Of a DNA stretch of 64,000 nt, positions 1 through 9,589 are shown piece by piece. A model generated the notes under the pieces. It was not told the DNA's origin and ran no database searches. It worked only from the letters and a program-made list of their open reading frames with translations. How positions within the stretch are numbered: position 1 is the stretch's first letter; each line of letters begins with the position of its first letter. The DNA is from Streptococcus sp. 29892 (GTDB taxonomy: Bacteria; Bacillota; Bacilli; Lactobacillales; Streptococcaceae): assembly GCF_032594935.1 (NCBI RefSeq), contig NZ_CP118734.1, forward strand, positions 1,826,001 to 1,890,000, in the 5' to 3' direction. The position numbers and the translations under genes are program-made.

Positions 1-260
1 ATGATAAAGGCCACTTCCTTCTCGGGTCTGGACCAATTCTCCGTCGAAAAGGCATATACCGTCAAGACTTTAACTCCCAAATCAGAAGCTGTCTTAGTTA
101 CATTTTGTAAAGCATCCATTCCAGCCTTGTGCCCCATAATTCGCGGCTGCATCCGCTTTTTAGCCCAACGACCATTGCCGTCCATGATGACCGCTATATG
201 CTTGGGCACCTCAATAGCTGTTTCAATGCTTTCCTTCTTTTTAAATTGAAATTTAAACAT
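1..260 (-). CDS. uppS: Undecaprenyl diphosphate synthase, 5' part only
   Basis: Minus-strand reading frame starting at the ATG complementary to 258-260 and running off the window edge; about 86 N-terminal residues are visible. The block [11 protein letters not shown] at residues 26-36 carries the catalytic Asp and phosphate-binding region of cis-prenyltransferases, and FSTENW at 71-76 is a second family signature. The enzyme condenses isopentenyl diphosphate into the C55 lipid carrier for peptidoglycan and wall polymers, at the membrane face. It follows yajC on the same strand but has its own TATAAT promoter in the 159-base gap. Only the C-terminus is missing, because of the window boundary. 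Confidence 0.93.
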   Translation of the reverse strand, partial: MFKFQFKKKESIETAIEVPKHIAVIMDGNGRWAKKRMQPRIMGHKAGMDALQNVTKTASDLGVKVLTVYAFSTENWSRPEKEVAFI

Positions 261-333
261 GGTAGTTTCCTTAAGATAGTATTTAGTCTGTTTTCTCTAT
301 CCTACTGACAAAAAATAAGGATATAATCAGTCT

Positions 334-339
334 ATTATA
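334..339 (-). promoter_or_regulatory. -10 of the uppS promoter
   Basis: On the minus strand TGGTATAAT (extended -10) lies about 75 bases upstream of the uppS start. No other gene lies between, so this probably drives uppS after the yajC terminator. Confidence 0.5.
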
Positions 340-385
340 CCATATTTATAGGGATTTAAGCAAAAATCAGCTAGCACAGTCAAGC

Positions 386-410
386 AAAAAACCGAGGCTT
401 TCCTCGGCTT
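386..410 (-). terminator. Intrinsic terminator after yajC
   Basis: CCGAGG (392-397) pairs with CCTCGG (402-407) over a 4-base loop. Reading the minus strand, the stem is followed by a run of six T (386-391). It ends the yajC transcript before the uppS promoter. Confidence 0.85.
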
Positions 411-418
411 TCAATCAT

Positions 419-739
419 CTATTCTTCAATAGCTGTTTCTGTTTTTTCTTGACTTGCTTCTTCTACGATAGCTGAAGCTGCTGGAGTACTGGCTACACGG
501 TTACGAATAGCCCCACGTTCAAAGGTTAGGTAAACCCCATCAACGTCCAAGACAACCTTCTTCTCATCGATTTCATCAACAATACCAAACAGACCACCAA
601 TAGTAACAATCTCATCACCTTTTTTAATCTGACTAAGTGCATCTTGGCGCTGTTTTTGTTGTTTGCGCTGGCTATAGAACATAAAACCAATCATAGCAAG
701 CATCAAAACAGGAAATAACAATCCTTGTATATCTGGCAT
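419..739 (-). CDS. yajC: Preprotein translocase accessory subunit YajC
   Basis: 106 residues, typical YajC length. One N-terminal membrane helix (about residues 5-22) is followed by a basic RKQQKQRQ stretch and the conserved KKGDEIVTIGGLFGIV block (about 39-54). In other bacteria YajC associates with SecDF/SecYEG at the membrane. It lies between purA and uppS on the same strand, with terminators on both sides, so it is probably monocistronic. The C-terminal tail is rich in Ala, Ser and Glu, as is common in streptococcal YajC. Confidence 0.9.
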   Translation of the reverse strand: MPDIQGLLFPVLMLAMIGFMFYSQRKQQKQRQDALSQIKKGDEIVTIGGLFGIVDEIDEKKVVLDVDGVYLTFERGAIRNRVASTPAASAIVEEASQEKTETAIEE

Positions 740-806
740 TTTTTTACCTCTTCTTTTAGTTTATGAACATCATTATACCAAATTCCAGCCTAGAAAGCAA
801 AATTCG

Positions 807-840
807 GTCGCGCAAAAAGACCGAACTCTCGTTCAGCCTT
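807..840 (-). terminator. Intrinsic terminator after purA
   Basis: On the minus strand CTGAAC and GTTCGG form a stem around a GAGA loop, followed by TTTTT, just downstream of the purA stop at 849. Confidence 0.75.
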
Positions 841-848
841 TATCCATC

Positions 849-2261
<1,413 letters not shown>

Positions 2262-2319
2262 TTACCAATATTTTCGTTTATATCGGATGTTGTTTCTTGT
2301 TGCATTATTTTCAATCTCA

Positions 2320-2332
2320 AAATACGAACAAA
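2320..2332 (+). promoter_or_regulatory. PurR box candidate 2
   Basis: AAATACGAACAAA shares the CGAAC core and flanks of the box at 2239-2251 (11 of 13 consensus positions). It lies between purA and gshF, upstream of both, in the otherwise gene-free 2142-2504 interval. Confidence 0.5.
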
Positions 2333-2448
2333 CGCTTATCCTGAACATTTTTAAAATTGTTTTTGACAGGAATTCCCGAAGCCTCCCAATCCTGTCCTCT
2401 TACCAACTTCATTTTTTCTTTCAAAACGTAGCAGAAATTTGTATTTGT

Positions 2449-2476
2449 TTTACAAACTAGATAAAATTGGTATAAG
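2449..2476 (+). promoter_or_regulatory. gshF promoter
   Basis: -35 TTTACA (2449-2454), 16-base spacer, TATAAG (2471-2476) preceded by TTGG. Its position downstream of an alternative start at 2439 supports translation from the ATG at 2505. Confidence 0.6.
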
Positions 2477-2504
2477 ACATTATCAGAAATTGGACGGATT
2501 GCTT

Positions 2505-4736
2505 ATGTTACAGAAATTATCCCCAAATAGCCCTATCCTCCAAGCCACCTTTGGTTTGGAACGGGAATCCTTGCGAATAAATAGCGACAACCGCGTGGCT
2601 CAGACACCACACCCTGAAACATTGGGTTCACGCAGTTTTCACCCCTATATCCAGACCGATTACAGCGAGCCACAACTAGAACTGATTACACCCGTGGCTC
2701 ATTCGACCAAGGAAGCCCGTCGTTTCCTCGGAGCCATCACAGATGTAGCGGTGCGGTCTATGGAAAAAACGGAATACCTATGGCCCCTGTCCATGCCACC
2801 TGTGATTTCAGAAGATGAAATCCAAATTGCTCAGCTGGAAAGTGACTATGAGTATCAGTACCGTGTTGGTTTGGCAGAACGCTATGGTAAGTTGCTCCAG
2901 TCTATGTCGGGCATCCACTACAACTTCGAGCTCGGCAAGGACCTGACCCAGCAACTCTTTGAAGCCAGCGATTACGACGACCTCATCACCTTCAAAAATG
3001 CCCTCTATCTCAAGCTGGCTCAGAATTTCCTACGCTACCGCTGGCTCTTGACCTACCTCTACGGAGCTAGCAGTCTGGCTGAAAAAGGATTTTTGACAGA
3101 GGAAATTGGCTGCGTGCGGTCTATTCGCAATTCCAACTACGGCTATGTCAACGCCCCTGATGTCCACATCTCCTTCTCTTCTTTGGAGCAATATGTGACC
3201 GACATCGAGCAGGCGGTTGCTAGCGGTCAGCTGTCTGCCGAAAAGGAGTTTTACTCTGCTGTCCGCCTCCGCGGTGCCAAGACCAGCCGGGACTTCTTGA
3301 CTAAGGGCATTACCTACTTGGAGTTCCGCAACTTCGACCTCAACCCCTTCGAGCCTCTGGCCATTAGCCAAGAAAACCTCGACACCACCCACCTCTTTGC
3401 TCTAGCTCTGCTCTGGCTTGATGACATGGAGCAGGTTGACGAGGAACTGGCTCAGGCAGCAGAACTCAACAACCGCATCGCCCTCAGTCATCCCCACACC
3501 CCCCTACCAGCAGAGGCAGACGCCAGCCCTATCCTGACCGCCATGAAGGCTATCGTTCAGCATTTCGGACTGGATGATTACTACAGTCAGCTCATTGCTC
3601 AGGCAGAGGCAGCCCTTCAAGACACTCGTCTGACCCTTTCTGGAAAAATAGCAGAGCAGGTTGAAGACGGGTCTTTGGAACACTTTGGCCAGCAGCAAGG
3701 CAAGACTTTCCATGACCATGCTTGGACAGCCCCTTACGCCCTCAAGGGCTATGAAAACATGGAACTCTCCACCCAGATGATTCTCTTTGACGCCATTCAA
3801 ATGGGCTTGCATGTCGAGATTTTGGATGAAGAAGATCAGTTTCTCAAGCTCTGGCATGGTGACCATATCGAGTACATCAAAAATGGTAACATGACGTCCA
3901 AGGACAACTACGTCATTCCTCTGGCCATGGCCAACAAGGTGGTGACCAAGAAGATTTTGGACCAGGCTGGTTTCCCAGTGCCTGCGGGAGCGGAATTTGC
4001 TAACAAGGAAGATGCCCTGCGGTATTACGGACAGGTAGCCAGCTCTGCTATTGTTGTCAAACCAAAATCCACTAACTTCGGCCTAGGCATCTCTATCTTC
4101 CAAGACCCAGCCAGCCAAGCAGACTATGAAAAAGCCTTAGACATCGCCTTTTCGGAAGACAGCCATGTACTAGTGGAGGAATTCGTGGCAGGGACCGAAT
4201 ATCGCTTCTTCGTCCTAGACGGCAAGTGCGAAGCTGTCCTGCTTCGCGTCGCAGCCAATGTCGTAGGGGACGGTAGCTCAACCATCCGTGAATTGGTGGA
4301 CCAAAAAAACCAAGATCCTCTGCGTGGCCGCGACCACCGCTCACCACTGGAAATCATCAATCTGGGTGATATCGAACTGCTTATGTTGGAGCAACAGGGC
4401 TACACACCTGATACGGTCTTGCCTGAGGGAGTTCAAGCCTTTCTGCGTGGCAATTCCAATATCTCAACCGGTGGCGACTCTATTGATATGACCGACCAAA
4501 TGGATGAATCCTACAAGCAACTGGCTGCCGCTATGGCGACGGCTATGGGGGCTTGGGCCTGCGGTGTGGACTTAATTATCCCTGACCGCACCAAGCAAGC
4601 CAGCAAGAACGAACCAAACTGCACCTGTATCGAGCTTAACTTTAACCCAGCCATGTACCTGCATACCTATACCTACGCAGGACCTGGTCAGAGCATTACG
4701 CCGAAGATTTTGCGGAAGTTGTTTAAGGAAATATAG
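2505..4736 (+). CDS. gshF: Bifunctional glutamate-cysteine ligase/glutathione synthetase
   Basis: 743 residues, the length expected for the fused streptococcal enzyme. The N-terminal half (about 1-470) is the GshA domain (FGLERESLRI near the start, YLEFRNFDLNPF about 60% in). The C-terminal part is an ATP-grasp domain (VVKPKSTNFGLGI, then VLVEEFVAGTEYRFFVLDGK, ending FNPAMYLHTYTYAGPG). It makes glutathione from Glu, Cys and Gly in the cytoplasm and supports oxidative-stress resistance. A longer frame from 2439 exists, but its start is upstream of the likely -10 element; the ATG at 2505 has a weak GGACGG. Monocistronic, ended by a strong hairpin. Confidence 0.95.
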   Translation: MLQKLSPNSPILQATFGLERESLRINSDNRVAQTPHPETLGSRSFHPYIQTDYSEPQLELITPVAHSTKEARRFLGAITDVAVRSMEKTEYLWPLSMPPVISEDEIQIAQLESDYEYQYRVGLAERYGKLLQSMSGIHYNFELGKDLTQQLFEASDYDDLITFKNALYLKLAQNFLRYRWLLTYLYGASSLAEKGFLTEEIGCVRSIRNSNYGYVNAPDVHISFSSLEQYVTDIEQAVASGQLSAEKEFYSAVRLRGAKTSRDFLTKGITYLEFRNFDLNPFEPLAISQENLDTTHLFALALLWLDDMEQVDEELAQAAELNNRIALSHPHTPLPAEADASPILTAMKAIVQHFGLDDYYSQLIAQAEAALQDTRLTLSGKIAEQVEDGSLEHFGQQQGKTFHDHAWTAPYALKGYENMELSTQMILFDAIQMGLHVEILDEEDQFLKLWHGDHIEYIKNGNMTSKDNYVIPLAMANKVVTKKILDQAGFPVPAGAEFANKEDALRYYGQVASSAIVVKPKSTNFGLGISIFQDPASQADYEKALDIAFSEDSHVLVEEFVAGTEYRFFVLDGKCEAVLLRVAANVVGDGSSTIRELVDQKNQDPLRGRDHRSPLEIINLGDIELLMLEQQGYTPDTVLPEGVQAFLRGNSNISTGGDSIDMTDQMDESYKQLAAAMATAMGAWACGVDLIIPDRTKQASKNEPNCTCIELNFNPAMYLHTYTYAGPGQSITPKILRKLFKEI

Positions 4737-4738
4737 AC

Positions 4739-4778
4739 TAAAGCCCCCTTATCTCATTGAGAAGGGAGCTTTTTTGAT
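4739..4778 (+). terminator. gshF terminator
   Basis: AAAGCCCCCTTATCT pairs imperfectly with GAGAAGGGAGCTTT around a short loop, followed by a T run. The A-rich 5' arm could make it work in both directions. Confidence 0.8.
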
Positions 4779-4786
4779 ATTTCTTC

Positions 4787-4817
4787 TTGTACATGACTGT
4801 ACCAATTTTGATATAAT
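4787..4817 (+). promoter_or_regulatory. Promoter of the Fst-like toxin mRNA
   Basis: TATAAT at 4812-4817 with a weak TTGTAC at 4787-4792 (19-base spacer). The -35 region carries an imperfect palindrome GTACATGACTGTAC. It would start an RNA about 40 bases upstream of the toxin ATG. Confidence 0.6.
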
Positions 4818-4849
4818 CTAAATGGCACTAACGATACCGCCTTAGAAAG

Positions 4850-4873
4850 GAGGTAAAGTACTATGCTTGACTT
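4850..4873 (+). repeat. Direct repeat DRa of the par-type toxin locus
   Basis: GAGGTAAAGT (4850-4859) followed by TTGACTT (4867-4873). The same two blocks recur at 5018-5027 and 5032-5038. The copy here covers the toxin ribosome binding site and start. Such repeats let the antisense RNA pair with the toxin mRNA in the pAD1 par system. Confidence 0.75.
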
Positions 4874-4949
4874 TCTTCTTACCAACATCATATCACCGCT
4901 CGCGGTTGGTTTTATTCTTCTAGCTATTGATAAATGGCTTGATGAGTAG
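4863..4949 (+). CDS. Fst-family type I toxin peptide
   Basis: A 28-residue peptide starting MLDFLLTNIISPLAVG, with one hydrophobic helix containing a central Pro and ending in the charged tail DKWLDE. This is the layout of Fst/RNAI-type toxins (short hydrophobic helix, conserved Pro, acidic tail with Trp/Leu). It has a perfect AGGAGG-like site before the ATG. It is followed by a bidirectional terminator and a convergent antisense promoter, the full architecture of the enterococcal par locus. Family members insert in the membrane and disturb growth when not repressed. The family assignment is from motif and layout, not from a search. Confidence 0.82.
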   Translation: MLDFLLTNIISPLAVGFILLAIDKWLDE

Positions 4950-4971
4950 TAGTGCTTTTCTAGGAAACTAG

Positions 4972-5017
4972 AAAAACCCCCTTGCTTTTGTAGGATCTAG
5001 CAAGGGGGTTTTCTTTT
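4972..5017 (+). terminator. Bidirectional terminator shared by toxin mRNA and antisense RNA
   Basis: AAAACCCCCTTGCT (4972-4985) pairs with AGCAAGGGGGTTTT (4999-5012) around a 13-base loop. T runs follow on both strands. Confidence 0.9.
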
Positions 5018-5038
5018 GAGGTAAAGTCAACTTGACTT
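5018..5038 (+). repeat. Direct repeat DRb of the par-type locus
   Basis: GAGGTAAAGT (5018-5027) and TTGACTT (5032-5038) repeat the blocks at 4850-4873. This copy is inside the antisense RNA. Confidence 0.75.
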
Positions 5039-5060
5039 CCCTACCAACATCTTCCTCTAC

Positions 5061-5089
5061 ATTATCCCATAACAGATACACCTTGTCAA
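5061..5089 (-). promoter_or_regulatory. Antisense RNA promoter
   Basis: Minus strand -35 TTGACA (5084-5089), 17-base spacer, -10 GATAAT (5061-5066). It is stronger by consensus than the toxin promoter, as expected for a short-lived antitoxin RNA. The rest of 5090-5238 shows no feature I can support. Confidence 0.75.
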
Positions 5090-5238
5090 TCGATGTACTC
5101 ACGTATCTTGGTGTGCAGAATGAGAATAGGATATCCTGTGCTGAAAATTTTTGTTATTTTATGAGATTTATCACTAGGTAGAATAAGAAAAATAAAACAC
5201 TTCTACGACTCTATCAACTACACTCAGAATATTCTATC

Positions 5239-5478
5239 TTATCGATACTTAATCTTATAAATGAGGATTATACTTGAAAATAATAAGGAAATCGCGTTTG
5301 CAAAAATAAGCGGAAAATCTCTAATCATAATCCCGTGTACTAGCCATAAACCTATACCTAATACCGTCATACTATACATCCCTAGAGAAATAGCTCCTGT
5401 ATCTTTTGTCTTTATTACCTTTATCACCTGTGGTAAGAAGCCAAAGGTAGTAAGACAAGCCGCAAGCATACCAATCAT
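5239..5478 (-). CDS. SemiSWEET-type sugar transporter
   Basis: 79 residues with three predicted membrane helices and the PQ-loop motif FLPQVIKVIKTKDT near residues 14-27. This is the half-size unit of the MtN3/SWEET family, which dimerises and passes mono- or disaccharides down their gradient. It is the last gene of the fucose/glycan operon, 12 bases after the ROK gene. Its substrate here is unknown. It might release or exchange a hexose freed by the GH36 or GH29 enzymes. Family assignment is strong; role is inference. Confidence 0.85.
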   Translation of the reverse strand: MIGMLAACLTTFGFLPQVIKVIKTKDTGAISLGMYSMTVLGIGLWLVHGIMIRDFPLIFANAISLLFSSIILIYKIKYR

Positions 5479-5490
5479 AAAAATACTCTC

Positions 5491-6384
5491 CTACATTATT
5501 AAGAATGCTGAACCAATTATTCCGTTATTTCCACTATCTATTTTTGAGATGATAATATTATTTAAAATATGTTTTTGCTCATGATGCAAAGATAAGCTCA
5601 AAACAGTCTTTATATCTTCTATAAAATCTGGGTTGTTTTGTGCAACACTACCACCCAAAACGATTATTTTAGGATCCAGTAAACAAATCATATTATGAAT
5701 CGCTTGAACCATACCATCTCTAGCATTAGCAATAATAGCCGATGCTGTAATATCACCTTTACGCCAATTATCAAACACTGCCTTGGTTGACAAATCTTCA
5801 CCATACATTTGCTTCCCTTGGCGTTCAATGGCTGGTCCTGAGCAGGAGATTTCTAGACCACTTGTTCTTCCGAAACTCCGAACTGGCATAAAACCGATTT
5901 CGCCCGCAAAGCCAGATCCTCTTAGAATTGTGTTATTTATGATATTGGTGGCTGCTATACCTGTAGAAATAGTAATATAGCCAAACATATCATCTGCTTC
6001 TAAAGAAAGCATTCGATACTCTGCATAAGCCGCTACTTTCACATCATTGTCAATTTTTATTGGAATATTTCCAAATTCTTCTTGAAGTCGCTTAACAAGA
6101 GGAAAATTCTCCCATGGAATATTATTTTGAAAAACTGCAACTCCATTTTCAACATCAACTTTTCCCGGCAAGCCAACACCAATCCCTGAAACATCCTCAA
6201 TATTCAGTTGCTGACTGTTTAGTAGTTCTCGAATAGCTGTACACACGCATTGAAATAAGGTTTCTGAAGACTCTTTATTGCTTGGCACCTTTAGACTATA
6301 AGCCACATGACCTGCATCATTTACCAGTCCCACAGCAACTTTTGTACCGCCAATATCTACACCTAAAGCATATTTAACTGCCAT
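5491..6384 (-). CDS. ROK-family sugar kinase-like protein
   Basis: 297 residues. DIGGTK (about 10-15) is the ATP-binding loop, and GVGLPGKVD (about 68-76) and the IDNDVKVAAYAE block with the catalytic Asp are family features. The zinc-binding Cys cluster (CxCGxxGC) usual in ROK kinases is absent: the corresponding region after AGEIGFMPV has only one Cys. There is no N-terminal DNA-binding domain, so it is more likely a kinase than a regulator. It follows GH36 by 9 bases with its own AGGAGG. Possible substrates are a hexose or N-acetylhexosamine released by the operon's glycosidases (inference). Confidence 0.8.
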   Translation of the reverse strand: MAVKYALGVDIGGTKVAVGLVNDAGHVAYSLKVPSNKESSETLFQCVCTAIRELLNSQQLNIEDVSGIGVGLPGKVDVENGVAVFQNNIPWENFPLVKRLQEEFGNIPIKIDNDVKVAAYAEYRMLSLEADDMFGYITISTGIAATNIINNTILRGSGFAGEIGFMPVRSFGRTSGLEISCSGPAIERQGKQMYGEDLSTKAVFDNWRKGDITASAIIANARDGMVQAIHNMICLLDPKIIVLGGSVAQNNPDFIEDIKTVLSLSLHHEQKHILNNIIISKIDSGNNGIIGSAFLIM

Positions 6385-6393
6385 ATCACCCTC

Positions 6394-8271
6394 CTAGTTT
6401 TTCTGCGCAATCAGAATTGTATATGGAGCTAGTTCACACTCTGTTTCTGAAAGGACTCTATAGTCACCTTTGACCAATTGATACTCAGAAAGATTGATCT
6501 TATCTAACTGAATAGTGGCTGAATGGCTAGCTGGGTTCCGAAGTGAGAGGATTTCTTTCCCTGTTTCTTCATCAATACATCTGTAACCATAAATTTCAAA
6601 TGCTGACGGTTTCCCACCAATCATTTGACTGTGCTTTAGAGTGGAATAATTGTTCTCTATCCACTTGACAGCACGAGCATTGGCCTTCCAACGTTCCTGA
6701 TCAAACATTGTATAGGAATAGTGGAACTCCCAAAAAGCATTTCCACGAGTGGAAATAAATAGGAGATACTCTTCAAACTCTTCTACACTAGCATACATTT
6801 GATGGTCCATGTACCAGGTATGAGCTGTACTCGCATAGACAGGTTCATGGTTATAAAGACTCCAGAGAGGCAACTGAATATCCCGCTTGGTCAAAAATTC
6901 TTCATATTGACAATCACGATAGGTAATCATCCGCTGAATATCATTCCCAGCATTTTCTGTAAAACCAACATCCTGCGAAATTTGTATCCAAAGGCTGTTG
7001 ACCCATTGTAAGAACCATGGGCTAGGATTGACATAAGAAGTCAAGTTCAGCCAACAATCTCTATCTCCTCGCTCTGCCCTTAAATCTTTTAAAAGGTCAA
7101 TCAAGAATTCATAGACAGGAGTCATAGTGTGCATGGCAAATTCACCACTAGAGTCTGGCTTGTCCGGCTTCAACAACCAACCATCGATTTTCCAATAGCT
7201 GATGTCATATTTCTTCTGGTAATCCAACATTTTTTGCTTCATTCGCTCTAAATAATTAAAATCACCAATATTGACATCGTTTGATAAAGCATTTTTGCTA
7301 CCAAATTCTGGATGTGCTTCTAACCAGTCACTCATGATAATTTCTGTACCGTTATAACCTCCACGTGGTCCGATCCAAAGACCAAGGCTAGCACCTAAAT
7401 TGTTCACAAGAGCTTTTACCTTTGTTAGACCGTTAGGGAACTTTTCATTAAACTCCCAAACACTTTGGTAATCACACCAGCCATCATCAACGACATAGGC
7501 ATCCAACTTCACACCATTATCTTCAAAACCATGCGAAATCTCTTCAAAACTCTTTACAATAATCCCTTCATCAATGGCAGTCATATGGTCATACCAAGAA
7601 TTATATTGTTTTCTGAAATAACTTGGTTGAGCTATACCTCTAATGTAAGTGTAGAAATCCTTTTGAATACTAGACTTATCAAACCCAACGGAGGCACCAA
7701 TAACAACTGGCCAGATTTTTTTCGGCTCTTTAATCTCGTGACCGACATAGTAGCGAGAAAAATAGGTCTGGTCCACCAGTCTATTTTCTCCCATTGGAAA
7801 CTCCATACCAAAGAAGAGGGACTTGGCATAAATCGGTTGCCCTAACTCTACATAATAGCCAGAAAATCCACCCATTTCTTTAATATTATCTTGTTTTTTC
7901 GGAATATATACCTGCTCTAAATTTGCAAAACCAAACTGCTCCACATCAATATAGTTAATTGTTTTAGAAGACGACAGAATAGTAACCTCTTTAGCAAGTA
8001 CATCTTCACGTTTTGAATAAAATATGGTTAACTGGATTTCTGAATGATAGAAACTCACCAAAAGACTCTCATTGGTTTGTTCGACTACATGAGCTGTAAA
8101 ATCCTCAGAGCTGATCTGGCTTCCATCACAGAAATAAACAACGAATTCCGTATGTTTTTCGTTTCCAATGGGTTCATCAAGCTTTTTATTCAAGATATGG
8201 GAAGTATAAAACTTCCCATCTTCTAATTTAAAATAGCGTGCTATCTGTTTATTTTCAATCTTCACTATCAT
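6394..8271 (-). CDS. Family 36-like alpha-galactosidase / alpha-N-acetylgalactosaminidase
   Basis: About 625 residues. An N-terminal beta-sandwich is followed by a TIM barrel with DDGW (about 262-265), YWKIDGW (about 359-365, the expected nucleophile Asp) and QISQDVG (about 430-436, the expected acid/base Asp). No signal peptide is visible, so it should act inside the cell on imported oligosaccharides. A GTG three bases upstream is an alternative start. It overlaps the end of the GH29 gene by 17 bases. Pneumococcal fucose operons of the blood-group-antigen type carry a GH36 next to GH29; alpha-linked Gal or GalNAc is therefore the likely target. The exact linkage cannot be read from the sequence. 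Confidence 0.8.
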   Translation of the reverse strand: MIVKIENKQIARYFKLEDGKFYTSHILNKKLDEPIGNEKHTEFVVYFCDGSQISSEDFTAHVVEQTNESLLVSFYHSEIQLTIFYSKREDVLAKEVTILSSSKTINYIDVEQFGFANLEQVYIPKKQDNIKEMGGFSGYYVELGQPIYAKSLFFGMEFPMGENRLVDQTYFSRYYVGHEIKEPKKIWPVVIGASVGFDKSSIQKDFYTYIRGIAQPSYFRKQYNSWYDHMTAIDEGIIVKSFEEISHGFEDNGVKLDAYVVDDGWCDYQSVWEFNEKFPNGLTKVKALVNNLGASLGLWIGPRGGYNGTEIIMSDWLEAHPEFGSKNALSNDVNIGDFNYLERMKQKMLDYQKKYDISYWKIDGWLLKPDKPDSSGEFAMHTMTPVYEFLIDLLKDLRAERGDRDCWLNLTSYVNPSPWFLQWVNSLWIQISQDVGFTENAGNDIQRMITYRDCQYEEFLTKRDIQLPLWSLYNHEPVYASTAHTWYMDHQMYASVEEFEEYLLFISTRGNAFWEFHYSYTMFDQERWKANARAVKWIENNYSTLKHSQMIGGKPSAFEIYGYRCIDEETGKEILSLRNPASHSATIQLDKINLSEYQLVKGDYRVLSETECELAPYTILIAQKN

Positions 8272-9589
8272 CACCTACTAACTCAATCTTAATCACACTA
8301 TCTACGCCATCTGGCAAAGGATAAGTAAAGTGAGGAATATCACCATACTGTGCGAAGCAAATCCCTTCATACGCATTAGTGGTCCAACTCTTAGAAATTT
8401 TCACTTCACTTCCATCATGGAGGAAACTCATTCTTTTGACTTTGCTTTCATCGATACCAATCAGGGCAAGAGGGCCAATTGGCTGTTCGAAGACATGAGC
8501 ATACACCGTGTTTCCTTTTTGAGTATAGTAGCCCCATTCTGGTTTAGGTAATGAACTAACGCCACAACCATAAATAGACTCACCATTCTTATCTAACCAT
8601 TTTCCAAAATCAGTTAGAATGTTTTGACTTTCTTGGTTGATAACACCTAGTGCATCTGGACCTACATTCAGAATCATATTCCCATTTTTGCTCACACATT
8701 CAACCAACTTACGAATAAGTGTCTTGGACGATTTGTAGAGATGATCCGTAGGGTTGTAGGCCCAGTTATTATTCATTGTTAAGCAAAGTTCCCAAGGAAT
8801 TGGCTCGCCGTGGATATTTCTAATCCCTTCATGAGGAATTAGCTGTTCTGGGCTAACAAAGTCACCAGAATATAAACTAATATTATCCGTTACAATACTA
8901 CCAAAGCCTTCACCTGAACCCTCCAAGCGATTATCTACAATGACTTCGGGTTGATATTTACGAACCAACTTGATTAACTTCTCAGCTTGCCAACTCTCAC
9001 CTACCATATCCTCATATGAGAAATCAAACCACAAAATGTCAATTTTTCCATATTTTGTAACAATTTCTTCTACTTGATGATGCAGATAGGAAATATAATT
9101 TTCAAAGTCAATTGTTTCGTCTTTAAATCTCTCATTTCCTCTCATTGGGTGGTAAAGATCTTGGTGTTTAGGATAATCTGGATGATACCAGTCAATCAGA
9201 CTGAAGTATAGACCTACTTTTAATCCTTCCTCTCGTACCGCTTCAATAAACTCAGCTACTAAATCTTTTCCAATTGGTGTGTTTGTAGCCTTGTAGTCAG
9301 TATAGGCTGAATCAAACAAGCAAAATCCATCATGGTGCTTGGCGGTCAAGACCATATATTTCATACCTGCGGCCTTTGCTGCCTTAGCCCATTCTTTCGG
9401 ATTGTACTTTACAGGATTAAATGTTTCAAAATATGGCTGATAGTCATCAATGGATAATTGTTGGTGACTGCGGATCCACTCCCCTTTTCCAGGGATTGAA
9501 TAGAGCCCCCAGTGAATGAACATTCCAAAGCGGTCTCTTCGGAACCACTCTGTACGTTTGTTAATTTCTTGTAAACTATTTTTATTCAT
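8255..9589 (-). CDS. Alpha-L-fucosidase, GH29
   Basis: 444 residues. Signatures are FGMFIHWG (about 21-28), TAKHHDGFCLF (about 82-92) and DILWFDF (about 184-190), whose Asp is the expected nucleophile. The enzyme removes alpha-linked L-fucose from glycans. It lacks a signal peptide or sortase motif, so it probably works in the cytoplasm after import by the neighbouring ABC permeases. It overlaps the upstream permease stop by 4 bases (translational coupling). It supplies fucose to FucI/FucK/FucA encoded earlier in the same operon. Confidence 0.93.
   Translation of the reverse strand: MNKNSLQEINKRTEWFRRDRFGMFIHWGLYSIPGKGEWIRSHQQLSIDDYQPYFETFNPVKYNPKEWAKAAKAAGMKYMVLTAKHHDGFCLFDSAYTDYKATNTPIGKDLVAEFIEAVREEGLKVGLYFSLIDWYHPDYPKHQDLYHPMRGNERFKDETIDFENYISYLHHQVEEIVTKYGKIDILWFDFSYEDMVGESWQAEKLIKLVRKYQPEVIVDNRLEGSGEGFGSIVTDNISLYSGDFVSPEQLIPHEGIRNIHGEPIPWELCLTMNNNWAYNPTDHLYKSSKTLIRKLVECVSKNGNMILNVGPDALGVINQESQNILTDFGKWLDKNGESIYGCGVSSLPKPEWGYYTQKGNTVYAHVFEQPIGPLALIGIDESKVKRMSFLHDGSEVKISKSWTTNAYEGICFAQYGDIPHFTYPLPDGVDSVIKIELVGDDSED

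Larger units (their letters stand above)
4966..5054 (-). ncRNA. RNAII-like antitoxin small RNA
   Basis: A consensus promoter on the minus strand (TTGACA, 17 bases, GATAAT; 5061-5089) fires toward the toxin gene. The RNA would start near 5053, pass through repeat DRb and end at the shared hairpin near 4970, about 85 nucleotides. It shares two repeat blocks and the terminator loop with the toxin mRNA, as in the Fst/RNAII antisense system. RNA ends are inferred. Confidence 0.75.

Noticed and set aside
2439-2504. Upstream start for GshF
   Set aside because: The best -10 element (2471-2476) lies inside it, so the RNA would begin after that start.
5090-5238. Additional small gene between the toxin locus and the SemiSWEET gene
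   Set aside because: No frame with a start, ribosome site and reasonable composition was found.
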